From CALCKU01 sp964534845 (lineage in GTDB: Bacteria; Pseudomonadota; Alphaproteobacteria; Caulobacterales; Maricaulaceae), in assembly GCA_964534845.1 (NCBI GenBank), contig CAZHPV010000030.1, positions 1 through 28,299 of the forward strand: 28,299 bases of DNA, read 5' to 3'. Below, piece after piece: positions 1 through 7,373 of this stretch. The notes below the pieces were generated by a model, which was not told the origin of the DNA, ran no database searches, and saw only the letters and a program-made list of their open reading frames with translations. Numbering within the stretch: the stretch's first letter is position 1; every line of letters starts with the position of its first letter. The position numbers and the translations under genes were made by a program.

Positions 1-594
1 CATATGCATGTCTCTCTTTGGAAGGGGAAACAAAATATCTTTGAGAACCCAAAGTCTGAAGATAGGCTCAGCGATAAGGGCCTGCACTTTATTGGCGGTA
101 TAATCAACTCAGCTGATGCGATGGCGGCAATACTCAACCCCACTGTCAATAGTTACAAAAGAATCAATGCACCCAGAACGAATTCTGGCGCGACATGGGC
201 TCCAAATACCGTTACTTGGACGGGCAATAATCGCACGCATATGATTAGGGTACCCGAAGGCGATCGTTTCGAATTACGCTTAGCGGACGGCGCAACCAAT
301 CCATATTTACTACCAGCTGTCACGCTTGCCGCTGGTCTGGACGGAATGGAGAATGCGACCGACCCCGGCCCCAGACGCGACATCAATATGTATCTGGAAG
401 GAAGCGAGCTAAAAGATGTGAAAAAACTACCCCTGAATTTACTTGATTCCTTACGCGCTCTAGAAAATTCTGATGTCCTCAACAAAGCTTTAGGTGACTT
501 TGTGCCATCTTATCTGAAACTGAAGTATCAAGAATGGAATAATTATTGCGGGCATTTATCCGAATGGGAAAAAAGGAATACGCTCGATTGTTAA
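1..594 (+). CDS. glnT: Glutamine synthetase, GlnT/type III-like, C-terminal part (5' end outside window)
   Basis: The reading frame is open from base 1 and starts with HMHVSLW, so the gene begins upstream and only its last ~197 codons are present. Glutamine synthetase condenses ammonia with glutamate, using ATP, in the cytosol. Visible family signatures are the HMHVSLW metal/substrate segment, NSYKRINAPRTNSGATWAP (the NxYKR region of the catalytic domain), NNRTHMIRVP and the FELRLADGATNPYL segment, whose arginines and acidic residues contact ATP and glutamate. The end (EWNNYCGHLSEWE) matches the usual ExxxYxxxVSxWE tail of GlnT-type enzymes. The class assignment (GlnT/type III rather than GlnA type I) rests on this tail and on the lack of an adenylylation-loop signature in what is visible. 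It is followed by 150 bases without an obvious terminator. Confidence 0.85.
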   Translation, partial: HMHVSLWKGKQNIFENPKSEDRLSDKGLHFIGGIINSADAMAAILNPTVNSYKRINAPRTNSGATWAPNTVTWTGNNRTHMIRVPEGDRFELRLADGATNPYLLPAVTLAAGLDGMENATDPGPRRDINMYLEGSELKDVKKLPLNLLDSLRALENSDVLNKALGDFVPSYLKLKYQEWNNYCGHLSEWEKRNTLDC

Positions 595-686
595 ATCAAT
601 TGCAAGAAACTCAGGTAAGAAAACCGGATTTGACTCAGTTAATCTGACAAATCCCTGTTTGTTGTAGACAAAAAAGGCCCAAAAAG

Positions 687-758
687 ATGATTGCAAAATT
701 TTTCGGTTCTGTTTTTAATAAACTGGAACGGGGCCTGAAAAAATATGCGAGCATATAA
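687..758 (+). CDS. Possible 23-residue leader/small protein ahead of the DUF4956 gene
   Basis: ATG at 687 opens a 23-codon frame ending at TAA 756-758; it overlaps the first 14 bases of the next gene. The peptide starts MIAKFFGSVFNKLERGLKK and would form a basic amphipathic helix. A weak AAGG lies about 10 bases upstream. It could be translationally coupled to the DUF4956 gene, or simply a chance ORF. No homologue is recognised. Confidence 0.2.
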   Translation: MIAKFFGSVFNKLERGLKKYASI

Positions 759-1437
759 TTTATTTAAGAAGCTGACACTTTACTATCTCATTGTTAGCTT
801 GCTTGTCTTTTTAATCATTAAGTTTGTTCCGTCTTTGATCGATTATATGCCGGTCGGGGGGGCGCAGTCTTTATTGCTGGGTTCAAGTGATGATCCATTC
901 GAAGCTATAGAAGTCGGTCGTCAGGGAGCCTCCTCTTTGACCGGCAGTATGATTTGGATGCTCATTGCGTCACTTTCAGCTCTGATAATCTCCATACCGT
1001 CAGCCTGGACCTATATAGCCTCGCGCAGGCGGGCTGAATTTGATAATTCGATCGTAAGAACCATCGTAATCCTGCCTGTTTTACTGACAGCCATTGTCCT
1101 GATGGTACATAACTCGCTGGCGCTGGCCTTTAGTTTGGCTGGCATTGTCGGGGCGGTCCGGTTTCGCAATACGCTGAAAAGCCCTGGGGATGCGTTATAC
1201 GTTCTGATGGCTATCGGGATTGGACTGGCCGCCGGGATTGGCGCTGTTGAAATTGCTGTTATTCTGAGTGTGCTGATCAATTATACCTATGTGATTTTAT
1301 GGATAACGGAATTCGGCGTTGAGAAAAAGTCTCAACGCTATTTACGCTCGCCGAATGAAAAAATAGGTGGCGATGATCTGTCCGATGTCGCTAGTGCTGA
1401 TCACACTCCGGGTCCGTCTGCCAAAGGCTCGGCGTGA
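745..1437 (+). CDS. DUF4956 family inner-membrane protein
   Basis: A 230-residue integral membrane protein of unknown biochemical function. Hydrophobic segments lie at about residues 12-28, 69-90, 106-122, 125-138, 152-168 and 170-188, followed by a hydrophilic ~40-residue cytoplasmic-looking tail. The block GIVGAVRFRNTLKSPGDALY between the fourth and fifth segments is the most characteristic stretch of DUF4956. In other bacteria this family is often found next to VTC-type polyphosphate polymerase and CotH-like genes; here a CotH-like gene lies 0.9 kb away but no VTC protein is visible. A GGGG stretch about 10 bases before ATG 745 could serve as ribosome binding site. Its stop overlaps the GTG start of the next gene by four bases, so the two are co-transcribed and probably translationally coupled. 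Confidence 0.75.
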   Translation: MRAYNLFKKLTLYYLIVSLLVFLIIKFVPSLIDYMPVGGAQSLLLGSSDDPFEAIEVGRQGASSLTGSMIWMLIASLSALIISIPSAWTYIASRRRAEFDNSIVRTIVILPVLLTAIVLMVHNSLALAFSLAGIVGAVRFRNTLKSPGDALYVLMAIGIGLAAGIGAVEIAVILSVLINYTYVILWITEFGVEKKSQRYLRSPNEKIGGDDLSDVASADHTPGPSAKGSA

Positions 1438-2288
1438 ATATAATTTTGCAGACAGTCTTAGGTCTTGGTTTTTTATGTTGCGCTCAAGCCAGTACGGCAC
1501 AAAGCTTGAAAGCTGATTTTGAAACTCCGCTGCGTCAGTTAAACCTTTTTCCGGGCTTGATGGAAATATCCGGACTGGCTGAAAATTCGGATCAAACGGT
1601 TTTTGCCCATAATGATGAGCACGCGATTGTGTATGAGTTGGATATAGCAGACGGGACGAGCCAAAAAGCCTTTGCTTTGGGTGATCCCACCATTCAAAAA
1701 GACTTTGAGGGCATAGAAGTTTATAATGGTCGTATATATCTCTTATCTTCCCGTGGAAAAATCTATGAGGCGCCGATAGGTGAGCATAAATCACGCGTTA
1801 AATATAATGCCTATGACACGGGAGTTGGCGATTTTTGCGAAACTGAAGGTTTGTCGCGTGGTCCAGATGATGAAGACGGAACCGTCCGGTTTTTTATCCT
1901 GTGTAAAAGCCCGCATAATGTTGACCAAAAAGACCGTGTATTAATTTATCTTTGGAGCCTGCGGGACCGGTTAGCGGTCTCAAAGCCGTGGTTGGATATC
2001 AGCCGGTCTAAAGTGACAGACGGAAAACCAAAAAAATTCAACCCCTCCGCTATTGCATGGTCGGCAAAATACAATCAGCTATTCATATTATCTGCCAAGA
2101 GTGACCGTTTTGCGAGCCTTTATTCTGACGGTACCGTTATACAAAAAGCCAAACTGGATCCCGAGCTGCATCAACAGGCGGAAGGTATCAGTATTACATC
2201 GGCTGGACAGTTGATTATTTCAGATGAAGGCAAAGCTGACAGGCCTCCGCGTTTAACGGTTTATAATATGCAAGAGACGGAAAACTGA
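1434..2288 (+). CDS. Secreted SdiA-regulated/esterase-like beta-propeller protein
   Basis: A 284-residue protein starting at GTG 1434, which shares GTGA with the stop of the DUF4956 gene. Residues 1-22 are a Sec signal peptide ending near ASTAQ. The mature part shows repeated beta-propeller strands: EISGLA, FAHNDEHAIVYELD, KDFEGIEVYNGRIYLLSS, AEGISITSAGQLIISDEG. The pattern SGLA-(H/N)D-E-DFEGIE is typical of the SdiA-regulated (PF06977-like) family, whose members are periplasmic or exported propellers with no firmly known reaction. Close coupling to the membrane protein suggests a shared envelope role. It ends only 12 bases from the stop of the convergent CotH-like gene, with no clear hairpin terminator in between. 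Family call fairly confident; function unknown. Confidence 0.65.
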   Translation: MNIILQTVLGLGFLCCAQASTAQSLKADFETPLRQLNLFPGLMEISGLAENSDQTVFAHNDEHAIVYELDIADGTSQKAFALGDPTIQKDFEGIEVYNGRIYLLSSRGKIYEAPIGEHKSRVKYNAYDTGVGDFCETEGLSRGPDDEDGTVRFFILCKSPHNVDQKDRVLIYLWSLRDRLAVSKPWLDISRSKVTDGKPKKFNPSAIAWSAKYNQLFILSAKSDRFASLYSDGTVIQKAKLDPELHQQAEGISITSAGQLIISDEGKADRPPRLTVYNMQETEN

Positions 2289-2300
2289 CCCTGAGCTTCA

Positions 2301-3341
2301 TCATGTACGGCAGGCGTTCAGTATCTTACTTTCAAATTGTTGTGGGTCTTGCAGAATTGCAAAAAAATCATCCAGATAAGTGAGCGTTGATTTCTTATAT
2401 CGGCTTTCGAGCAATGTCATATTTGAGACTATCTGTTTGATCCGGTCCTCATTACGAAGGAAATTTCCGGCCTCAGCTTTTACGGATTGATTATGCTGGC
2501 AAATGCCGCGGTAGACGCGCTTGCGTACCGATTTGACCTTCAGGCTAGGGGGTGGGGTGGCATAAGGGGCGTTGACAAATCCAGTTTGGTCGAAATCATA
2601 TGGCACGTAAACGATATTGTGAGAGCTGTTTTTCGTTGCCGCCATCAATTTACCATTATGGCAGCAATCTTGACCGGGCGCGGCCTTTACCATTGAAAAA
2701 TCCAGGTTTCCGATCATGTAATTAAAAAGGCCAGCCCGTGCAGCGGCTCTTTCATCCAATTGCGAACGGTTCAGGCTGGTAATATCAAGCTCTTTCATCC
2801 CGTTTCTCTTAGCGGCGTCATCCATATCTTCGATGAAAAATCCGTATTTGGATGCGTAAACTTTACCTTTTTCTGAATCGACATAATCAATCTTTGCCAA
2901 ACGGACCTTCAAACTTTGAGGCGTGAGAAGATTATAGACTTTATAAATATTATATTCGAGATAGTTCAGCTGTTGATATTTACTGGCTTTGTTACAGTGC
3001 GTCACAAGTTTAAGGCTTTTCTGCCCTTTAAAATAGGATGTTGCATCGGGCTTTTCCTGAAATTTCACTCTCAGAGGCGGGAATCTACAGAATCCTAATT
3101 TACGCCTCGACTTGCCGCGCGCTGCCAGAGTTATTGCGTGTGTCTCACCCCATCCTTCCAGTGCCAAGGTCGCGGGATAAGGCTGCGCCGTTTCCTTTGC
3201 CTTACGAACAATCTCGGACATCGGGGCTTCAATGCGGATTTGGATGACGGAATCATCCGCAAATAACGGGTCCGTTGCGTGGGCAAATTGCGCGTAGCAC
3301 AAGCAGACAGATAAGATAATAAAGTGACAAATGAGTTTCAT
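2301..3341 (-). CDS. Secreted CotH-like (atypical kinase fold) protein
   Basis: I start this at ATG 3341, not the upstream ATG 3407, because 3341 is preceded by a GGGGCG ribosome-binding-like sequence and begins a clean Sec signal peptide (KLICHFIILSVCLCYAQFAHA). The protein has about 346 residues. Conserved-looking blocks are KLVTHC in the first third, YLEYNIYKVYNLLTPQSLKV, MIGNLDFSM, CCHNGKL and YDFDQTGFVNAPYATP. The last resembles the metal-binding Asp-containing motif of CotH-type kinase-fold proteins, some of which phosphorylate other proteins. Substrate and activity cannot be told from sequence. It lies 19 bases downstream of the PPP phosphatase gene on the same strand, so the two form an operon. 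A kinase-like and a phosphatase protein, both with an exported or anchored N-terminus, in one operon suggests opposing roles, but this is inference. Confidence 0.55.
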   Translation of the reverse strand: MKLICHFIILSVCLCYAQFAHATDPLFADDSVIQIRIEAPMSEIVRKAKETAQPYPATLALEGWGETHAITLAARGKSRRKLGFCRFPPLRVKFQEKPDATSYFKGQKSLKLVTHCNKASKYQQLNYLEYNIYKVYNLLTPQSLKVRLAKIDYVDSEKGKVYASKYGFFIEDMDDAAKRNGMKELDITSLNRSQLDERAAARAGLFNYMIGNLDFSMVKAAPGQDCCHNGKLMAATKNSSHNIVYVPYDFDQTGFVNAPYATPPPSLKVKSVRKRVYRGICQHNQSVKAEAGNFLRNEDRIKQIVSNMTLLESRYKKSTLTYLDDFFAILQDPQQFESKILNACRT

Positions 3342-3360
3342 AATGCGCCCCGTGTAAATT

Positions 3361-4407
3361 TTATTCAGAATTAAGTAATTCCGGTTCAGCCTCATCATTG
3401 TGGGCATATAAATGACCGTTTTCTATGCGTAAAAAAGACCGGGTTCCGCCATAATATTTTGATGCACCTGTATCTATTTGAATGAGGCGGCCATTATATT
3501 TTGATTTTATGCCCTTTAGGCCCGGTGTATGCCCGACAATCAACCTATCTGCTCCAAAGGCGCCCAAAACGGCTTCAAGCTCCGTTTCAGTATCTTTGCC
3601 CTCATTATCAGGAGCCTTTGATGCCGTATTTCCACGATACCAAAGGGGACCGTCGGAGTCGTGAATTATACTGTCGTCACTCTCGATTTGTTTCTTCAAA
3701 TCAGACTTCACACGTTTGTTCAGTTTTTTTAAACTGAGTGAGGCATATTCTTGGCTTAGTCCCCCGTGAACGAAAAGATTGCCGTCAATAAGAACCACGG
3801 CAGGATTGTTCACAACCCATTTTCCTATCTCGCCTTTGGGGCTCCAGGCTCTCTGATGTTCGAGCCGTCCCAGAGGGTAAATCTTATTCCACGCCTCGCG
3901 GATCATATTAGCGCTCATGTCAGGGTTTTTAGCACGGTAAAAATCCTCGACGGCCTGTTGGTTGGCTGCATATAATTTGTCACGTAATTTGTCAGAGTCT
4001 TCGGTCTTGAAGGCTTCATATTCTCCCGGGTCCACATAGCGTAAATCACCCGTCATATTCATGGCTTCATGATTGCCAATAAGTGCAATAACCTGTCCGC
4101 CGGCTTTAGGGGCCTGTTTCTGGATGTTTTTGAGGTGATTGATGATTTTACGTGTATCGGGGCCTCGGTCCGCAATATCTCCCGTCTGAACGAAAACAGT
4201 TGTCCCGCCGCTCCAGTTTAAATTAGAATCAATAAGCCCCGCATCTGTCAAAATGGTTTTATAGGCGTCAAAATCGCCATGTATATCGCCGACGGCAATA
4301 ATCTTTTCAACATATTGACCTGTATATCTGACGCCAGCAGTAAGATATAAAAAAATTAAACTGTAAAAGAGAAGCCGGATGATTATTTTGAATTGTTTAA
4401 TGATCAT
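3361..4407 (-). CDS. PPP-family metallophosphatase, Shewanella-like type, membrane-anchored or exported
   Basis: A 348-residue calcineurin-like phosphoesterase with the full set of PPP metal-binding signatures: GDIHGD at residues 40-45, GDIADRGPD at 76-84, GNHEAMN at 111-117, VHGGLS at 213-218 and VGHTPG at 291-296. These bind two metal ions and the phosphate. The spacing and the GNHEAMNMTGDLRYV stretch are like Shewanella-like protein phosphatases (Ser/Thr or Tyr phosphate hydrolysis). Residues 8-25 form one hydrophobic segment, so the enzyme is probably exported or tethered with its active site in the periplasm. It is the first gene of the operon with the CotH-like protein. No strong Shine-Dalgarno is visible before ATG 4407 (only GAAG), so the exact start is less certain. 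Confidence 0.8.
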   Translation of the reverse strand: MIIKQFKIIIRLLFYSLIFLYLTAGVRYTGQYVEKIIAVGDIHGDFDAYKTILTDAGLIDSNLNWSGGTTVFVQTGDIADRGPDTRKIINHLKNIQKQAPKAGGQVIALIGNHEAMNMTGDLRYVDPGEYEAFKTEDSDKLRDKLYAANQQAVEDFYRAKNPDMSANMIREAWNKIYPLGRLEHQRAWSPKGEIGKWVVNNPAVVLIDGNLFVHGGLSQEYASLSLKKLNKRVKSDLKKQIESDDSIIHDSDGPLWYRGNTASKAPDNEGKDTETELEAVLGAFGADRLIVGHTPGLKGIKSKYNGRLIQIDTGASKYYGGTRSFLRIENGHLYAHNDEAEPELLNSE

Positions 4408-4498
4408 CTTCGAAACAGCCCATTGCCCAAATTATCTATAGCATATCAAACTTATCTTGTTAAGTCTCAGTATGCTGAGGTGCCAGTACCACTGCATG

Positions 4499-4529
4499 TA
4501 ATAGGTGCGGCCAAAGCCAGCACCCATTA
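4499..4529. other. Imperfect stem-loop between urcA-like and phosphatase genes
   Basis: TAATAGGTGCGGC (4499-4511) and GCCAGCACCCATTA (4516-4529) pair with one bulge around a CAAA loop. It sits about 70 bases beyond the stop of the UrcA-like gene and about 90 bases upstream of the phosphatase start, both on the minus strand. There is no T-run on either side, so it is not a standard intrinsic terminator; an operator or mRNA processing structure is possible. Confidence 0.4.
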
Positions 4530-4599
4530 CTTTGAATGTCATATTTTGCGCCTCTGACTACAAGTTTATTGTTTATAGACTGGGCTGACTGTCAAGCCT

Positions 4600-4968
4600 T
4601 TATGGCTGTGGCTTTGACGCAGGCTGGGCGTTAACCAGCTTTGTAGTCTCGGGGCGTTTTCCTGTGCTTGCATTATGCAACGCCGTCAGAGAAGCATTCT
4701 CGATTGAAGTAATGGCTTGCTCTATCAGCATATGCTCGCATTTTTTTCTAAATCGCTTCATCGCCTCTCTGCTGTAACCCGTTGTCGAGAGCGGATATTG
4801 AATCTGGCAAGGTTCTTTAGCCGTTGCCAATAATCTTGCATAAGTCACTTCTGCAGGGGCGCTTGAGTCATAAGAGAATTTAACGTCAAATGTGTCTTGC
4901 GCTGTAGCCGTGCCAGCAATAGCTACGAGTGCTGATGTGGCGAGTACGATTTTAAATAAATGTTTCAT
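4600..4968 (-). CDS. UrcA-like small secreted protein
   Basis: A 122-residue protein with a clear Sec signal peptide (KHLFKIVLATSALVAIAGTATAQ, cut before DTF). The mature part has FDVKFSYDSSAPAEVTYARL, two cysteines about 30 residues apart (ATAKEPCQIQ and FRKKCEHML) and AITSIENASLTALHN near the end. This order - early beta strand, A.VTYARL helix, first Cys, second Cys, then an A-rich helix ending LxALH - is the outline of UrcA family proteins of alphaproteobacteria, which are of unknown function. AAGGAAG lies 6-7 bases before ATG 4968. It diverges from the CadC-like regulator at 5208, which could control it. The family call is based on overall pattern only. Confidence 0.55.
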   Translation of the reverse strand: MKHLFKIVLATSALVAIAGTATAQDTFDVKFSYDSSAPAEVTYARLLATAKEPCQIQYPLSTTGYSREAMKRFRKKCEHMLIEQAITSIENASLTALHNASTGKRPETTKLVNAQPASKPQP

Positions 4969-5038
4969 GGTGTCTTCCTTTAAGTTTGTGGCGCAGTGTT
5001 ATTGACTGCCAAACCAGTGTTCACCTAAGTCGGCCATT

Positions 5039-5092
5039 TGTCCTGATGATGGGCAAAGGCTTGTCCTATTACGCCCCGATTTATGTCCTATT
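5039..5092 (+). promoter_or_regulatory. Three phased direct repeats in the divergent urcA-like/regulator intergenic region
   Basis: TGTCCTGAT at 5039-5047, TGTCCTATT at 5062-5070 and TGTCCTATT at 5084-5092 start 23 and 22 bases apart, about two DNA turns. OmpR-type winged-helix proteins usually bind phased direct repeats, and the adjacent gene encodes such a protein, so this may be its own operator and that of the divergent urcA-like gene. Binding is inferred. Confidence 0.4.
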
Positions 5093-5207
5093 TTCATATG
5101 ATGGAAATATGATGTCATTGAAAACATTTGGTTTTTTAAAATCACGCTCTGATTCTAATATTTTGCCTTTGAGAGGATTTGGGTTAAAACAGCGTAGGGG
5201 TGCACAT

Positions 5208-7196
5208 ATGGGTAATCGTCAAAATTTTGGCCAACATAATTTTAGGGTAGGTGTTTTTGACATTAAACCTGCTCGCAATCTGGTCTCCAGAGATGGGGAA
5301 GTTCAATCGCTTGAGCCGCGGATTATGGATGTCCTCTGTGTTCTCGCTTCAGAGCCTAATGAAGTTCATAGCCGCGAAAACCTCATTCAGCGCATTTGGC
5401 AGGTCGAATATGGAGGGGATGAAAGCTTGACCCGTGCCATCGGGGTGCTGCGTAAAACATTTCGGGCTGCGGGCGAGGACGTCGAATATATCGAAACCAT
5501 CACCAAGCGCGGTTACCGCTTGACGCAACCCGTAACAGTTTTAGAGGCGGCATCTCGAACGCCCGCCCCAACATCCGATTTTTCAGATGCGCGTCGGCGA
5601 AAAAGGGTCTTGGCTGGGCTCGCCGCCTTTGCCGTGATGGCCGCCGTCCTCATTGGCTATTCCATACGGAGCCCGAAGCTTAATTCAGTCGTCGTTCAAT
5701 CCAAGGCCCAACTTGCCGAGGTTGAAACTAATCACCTCTCTATTGCTGTGCTGCCATTTGATGATTTTTCGCAAAATAAGGATCAAGAATATTTTGCTGA
5801 CGGCATTGCCGAAGAGATTTTAAACATGCTCGTCAAATCGCCTGAGCTTAAAGTGGCGGGGCGGACCTCATCTTTCCAGTTTAAGGATAAGACTGAAGAC
5901 CTACGCATGATTGGCGAGACCCTTGGCGTAGGGCATATATTAGAGGGCAGCGTTCGCAAAGCTGGTGATAAGCTGCGCATCACCGCGCAATTAATCCGTT
6001 CATCTGATGGATTTCACATTTGGTCTGACACCTATGATGGGGACGTAAAGGATGTTTTTACGGTGCAAGAAAATATTGCGAGTTCAATTGCAAGCTCGCT
6101 TCAAACCTCGCTTGGCATTGTCGCGGGCTCGCAAGCTAAAGCCCGAACAGATAATATCGAAGCCTATGAGTATTATCTACGCGGCCTTGGATATTATGCG
6201 GAACGCGGCGCAGACGGTACAGGCAGATTTGGTGATAATACCGTTTCAGACGCTATTTTAAGCTTTGAAAAGGCCGTGGCGCTTGATCCAGAATTTGGCG
6301 CGGCTTGGGCGGGTCTGTCCCTAACCTATGTCGTTGCCCCCGGCTGGTTGAAGACACATCAAGGTCATAATGTTTCGCGTGTCATCTATAAAACCAAGGC
6401 GCTTTACGCGGCCAATCGCGCCGTAGAGCTTAACCCCGAACTGGCTGTAACTCAACATGCGCTGGCCAATATTATGATGCAGTACTTTCAATGGGAGCGC
6501 ACCGAAGACGCCTTGCTAAAAGCGCTGGAAATTGAGCCGAACTCGCATGTTATTTTGGAAGATTATCGAGAGTTTTTGACCAAAGTCGGACGCCTTGACG
6601 AAGCCTTAATCGTCGCGCGTAAAATGGCGGCATTAGAGCCGCAAAATGTCGAATATCTTTATCTCGAAATCCTTTCGGAGGCGCATAATGGCAATCTTGA
6701 ATTGGCCTTGCTCAAACTGGATCGAGTTATAGACTTAGCAAAATCTGCCCTTCCACCTGAAGACGTCATATATAACGTTGAAAACAGAACATCGATTCTG
6801 CATGCATTAGGCCGGGTCGATGAGGCCTATGCTTATTTTGACAATTGCGCCATATGCACGCCGGAAGCAAAGGCCCATTCATTAGCCCTTCTCGAGCAGG
6901 CAGAAAATCCGGATCCCGATTTTCAAATAGAGACGCTTCAATTTAGCCCCCTGAGATATTTTACGGTGATGACTGGCAATCCTGACCTCCTGATAAAACA
7001 AGAGCAAGATAATTTTGCGGTGGGCGGCCCGCTGGCTTTCTACGGACTTGCCTATAATTACGGCAACACAGCCTCTGATCCCAGATATAAACCGATGCTT
7101 ATCGACGCGGGCCTCGTGCGATATTGGCGCGCTCGCGGCTGGCCAGAGCGCTGTCGCCCCGTCGGCGATGATGACTTTGAATGCGGCGAGTTTTAG
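5208..7196 (+). CDS. CadC-like membrane regulator: winged helix + TM + TolB/FlgO-like domain + TPR
   Basis: The open frame reaches back to 4986, but ATG 5208 is chosen: it follows TAGGGG at a suitable distance and begins just before the DNA-binding domain. The product is 662 residues. Residues ~10-107 are an OmpR/PhoB-type winged helix (LEPRIMDVLCVLASEPNEV, DESLTRAIGVLRK, ETITKRGYRL). Residues ~134-152 are one transmembrane helix after a basic RRRKR. Residues ~178-295 carry SIAVLPFDDFS, YFADGIAEEILNML and GHILEGSVRKAGDKLRITA, the FlgO/TolB-N-like domain seen in adenylate-cyclase-like and CadC-like regulators. The rest is TPR-like helical repeats. By analogy with CadC/ToxR, the DNA-binding part is cytoplasmic and the large C-terminal part periplasmic, sensing an unknown signal. 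No receiver domain is present, so it is not a two-component response regulator. Confidence 0.8.
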   Translation: MGNRQNFGQHNFRVGVFDIKPARNLVSRDGEVQSLEPRIMDVLCVLASEPNEVHSRENLIQRIWQVEYGGDESLTRAIGVLRKTFRAAGEDVEYIETITKRGYRLTQPVTVLEAASRTPAPTSDFSDARRRKRVLAGLAAFAVMAAVLIGYSIRSPKLNSVVVQSKAQLAEVETNHLSIAVLPFDDFSQNKDQEYFADGIAEEILNMLVKSPELKVAGRTSSFQFKDKTEDLRMIGETLGVGHILEGSVRKAGDKLRITAQLIRSSDGFHIWSDTYDGDVKDVFTVQENIASSIASSLQTSLGIVAGSQAKARTDNIEAYEYYLRGLGYYAERGADGTGRFGDNTVSDAILSFEKAVALDPEFGAAWAGLSLTYVVAPGWLKTHQGHNVSRVIYKTKALYAANRAVELNPELAVTQHALANIMMQYFQWERTEDALLKALEIEPNSHVILEDYREFLTKVGRLDEALIVARKMAALEPQNVEYLYLEILSEAHNGNLELALLKLDRVIDLAKSALPPEDVIYNVENRTSILHALGRVDEAYAYFDNCAICTPEAKAHSLALLEQAENPDPDFQIETLQFSPLRYFTVMTGNPDLLIKQEQDNFAVGGPLAFYGLAYNYGNTASDPRYKPMLIDAGLVRYWRARGWPERCRPVGDDDFECGEF

Positions 7197-7234
7197 TGCT
7201 TTGCGGAAAAATTGTTATTTCTAGAATATTAGCT

Positions 7235-7252
7235 GAGTGTCTTATTTTGGGC
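7235..7252 (+). repeat. Dispersed 18-bp repeat, copy 1
   Basis: GAGTGTCTTATTTTGGGC is found here and identically at 27184-27201; a shorter relative (TATTTTGGGCGA) is at 27885-27896. This copy lies between the regulator gene and the PcfJ-like gene, in a 177-base convergent gap that shows no hairpin terminator. Whether it is a mobile-element end, a recombination footprint or chance is unknown. Confidence 0.35.
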
Positions 7253-7373
7253 TGTGGGTTTAAAGTGACTAGGAAAAGGTAGTTCAATCCCATAGCATGC
7301 GTAATTGGATGGACTATTACGCGGTCGAGTTCCTCATCTGGGTTAGATCTGAACGCATAAAACCTTCCTCAGG

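Noticed and set aside
1342..1794. Minus-strand open frame of 150 codons
   Set aside because: Overlaps the DUF4956 and propeller genes, both of which have recognisable protein sequence.
4465..4478. CTCAG/CTGAG mini-hairpin as terminator of the UrcA-like gene
   Set aside because: A five-base stem without U-tract is too weak.
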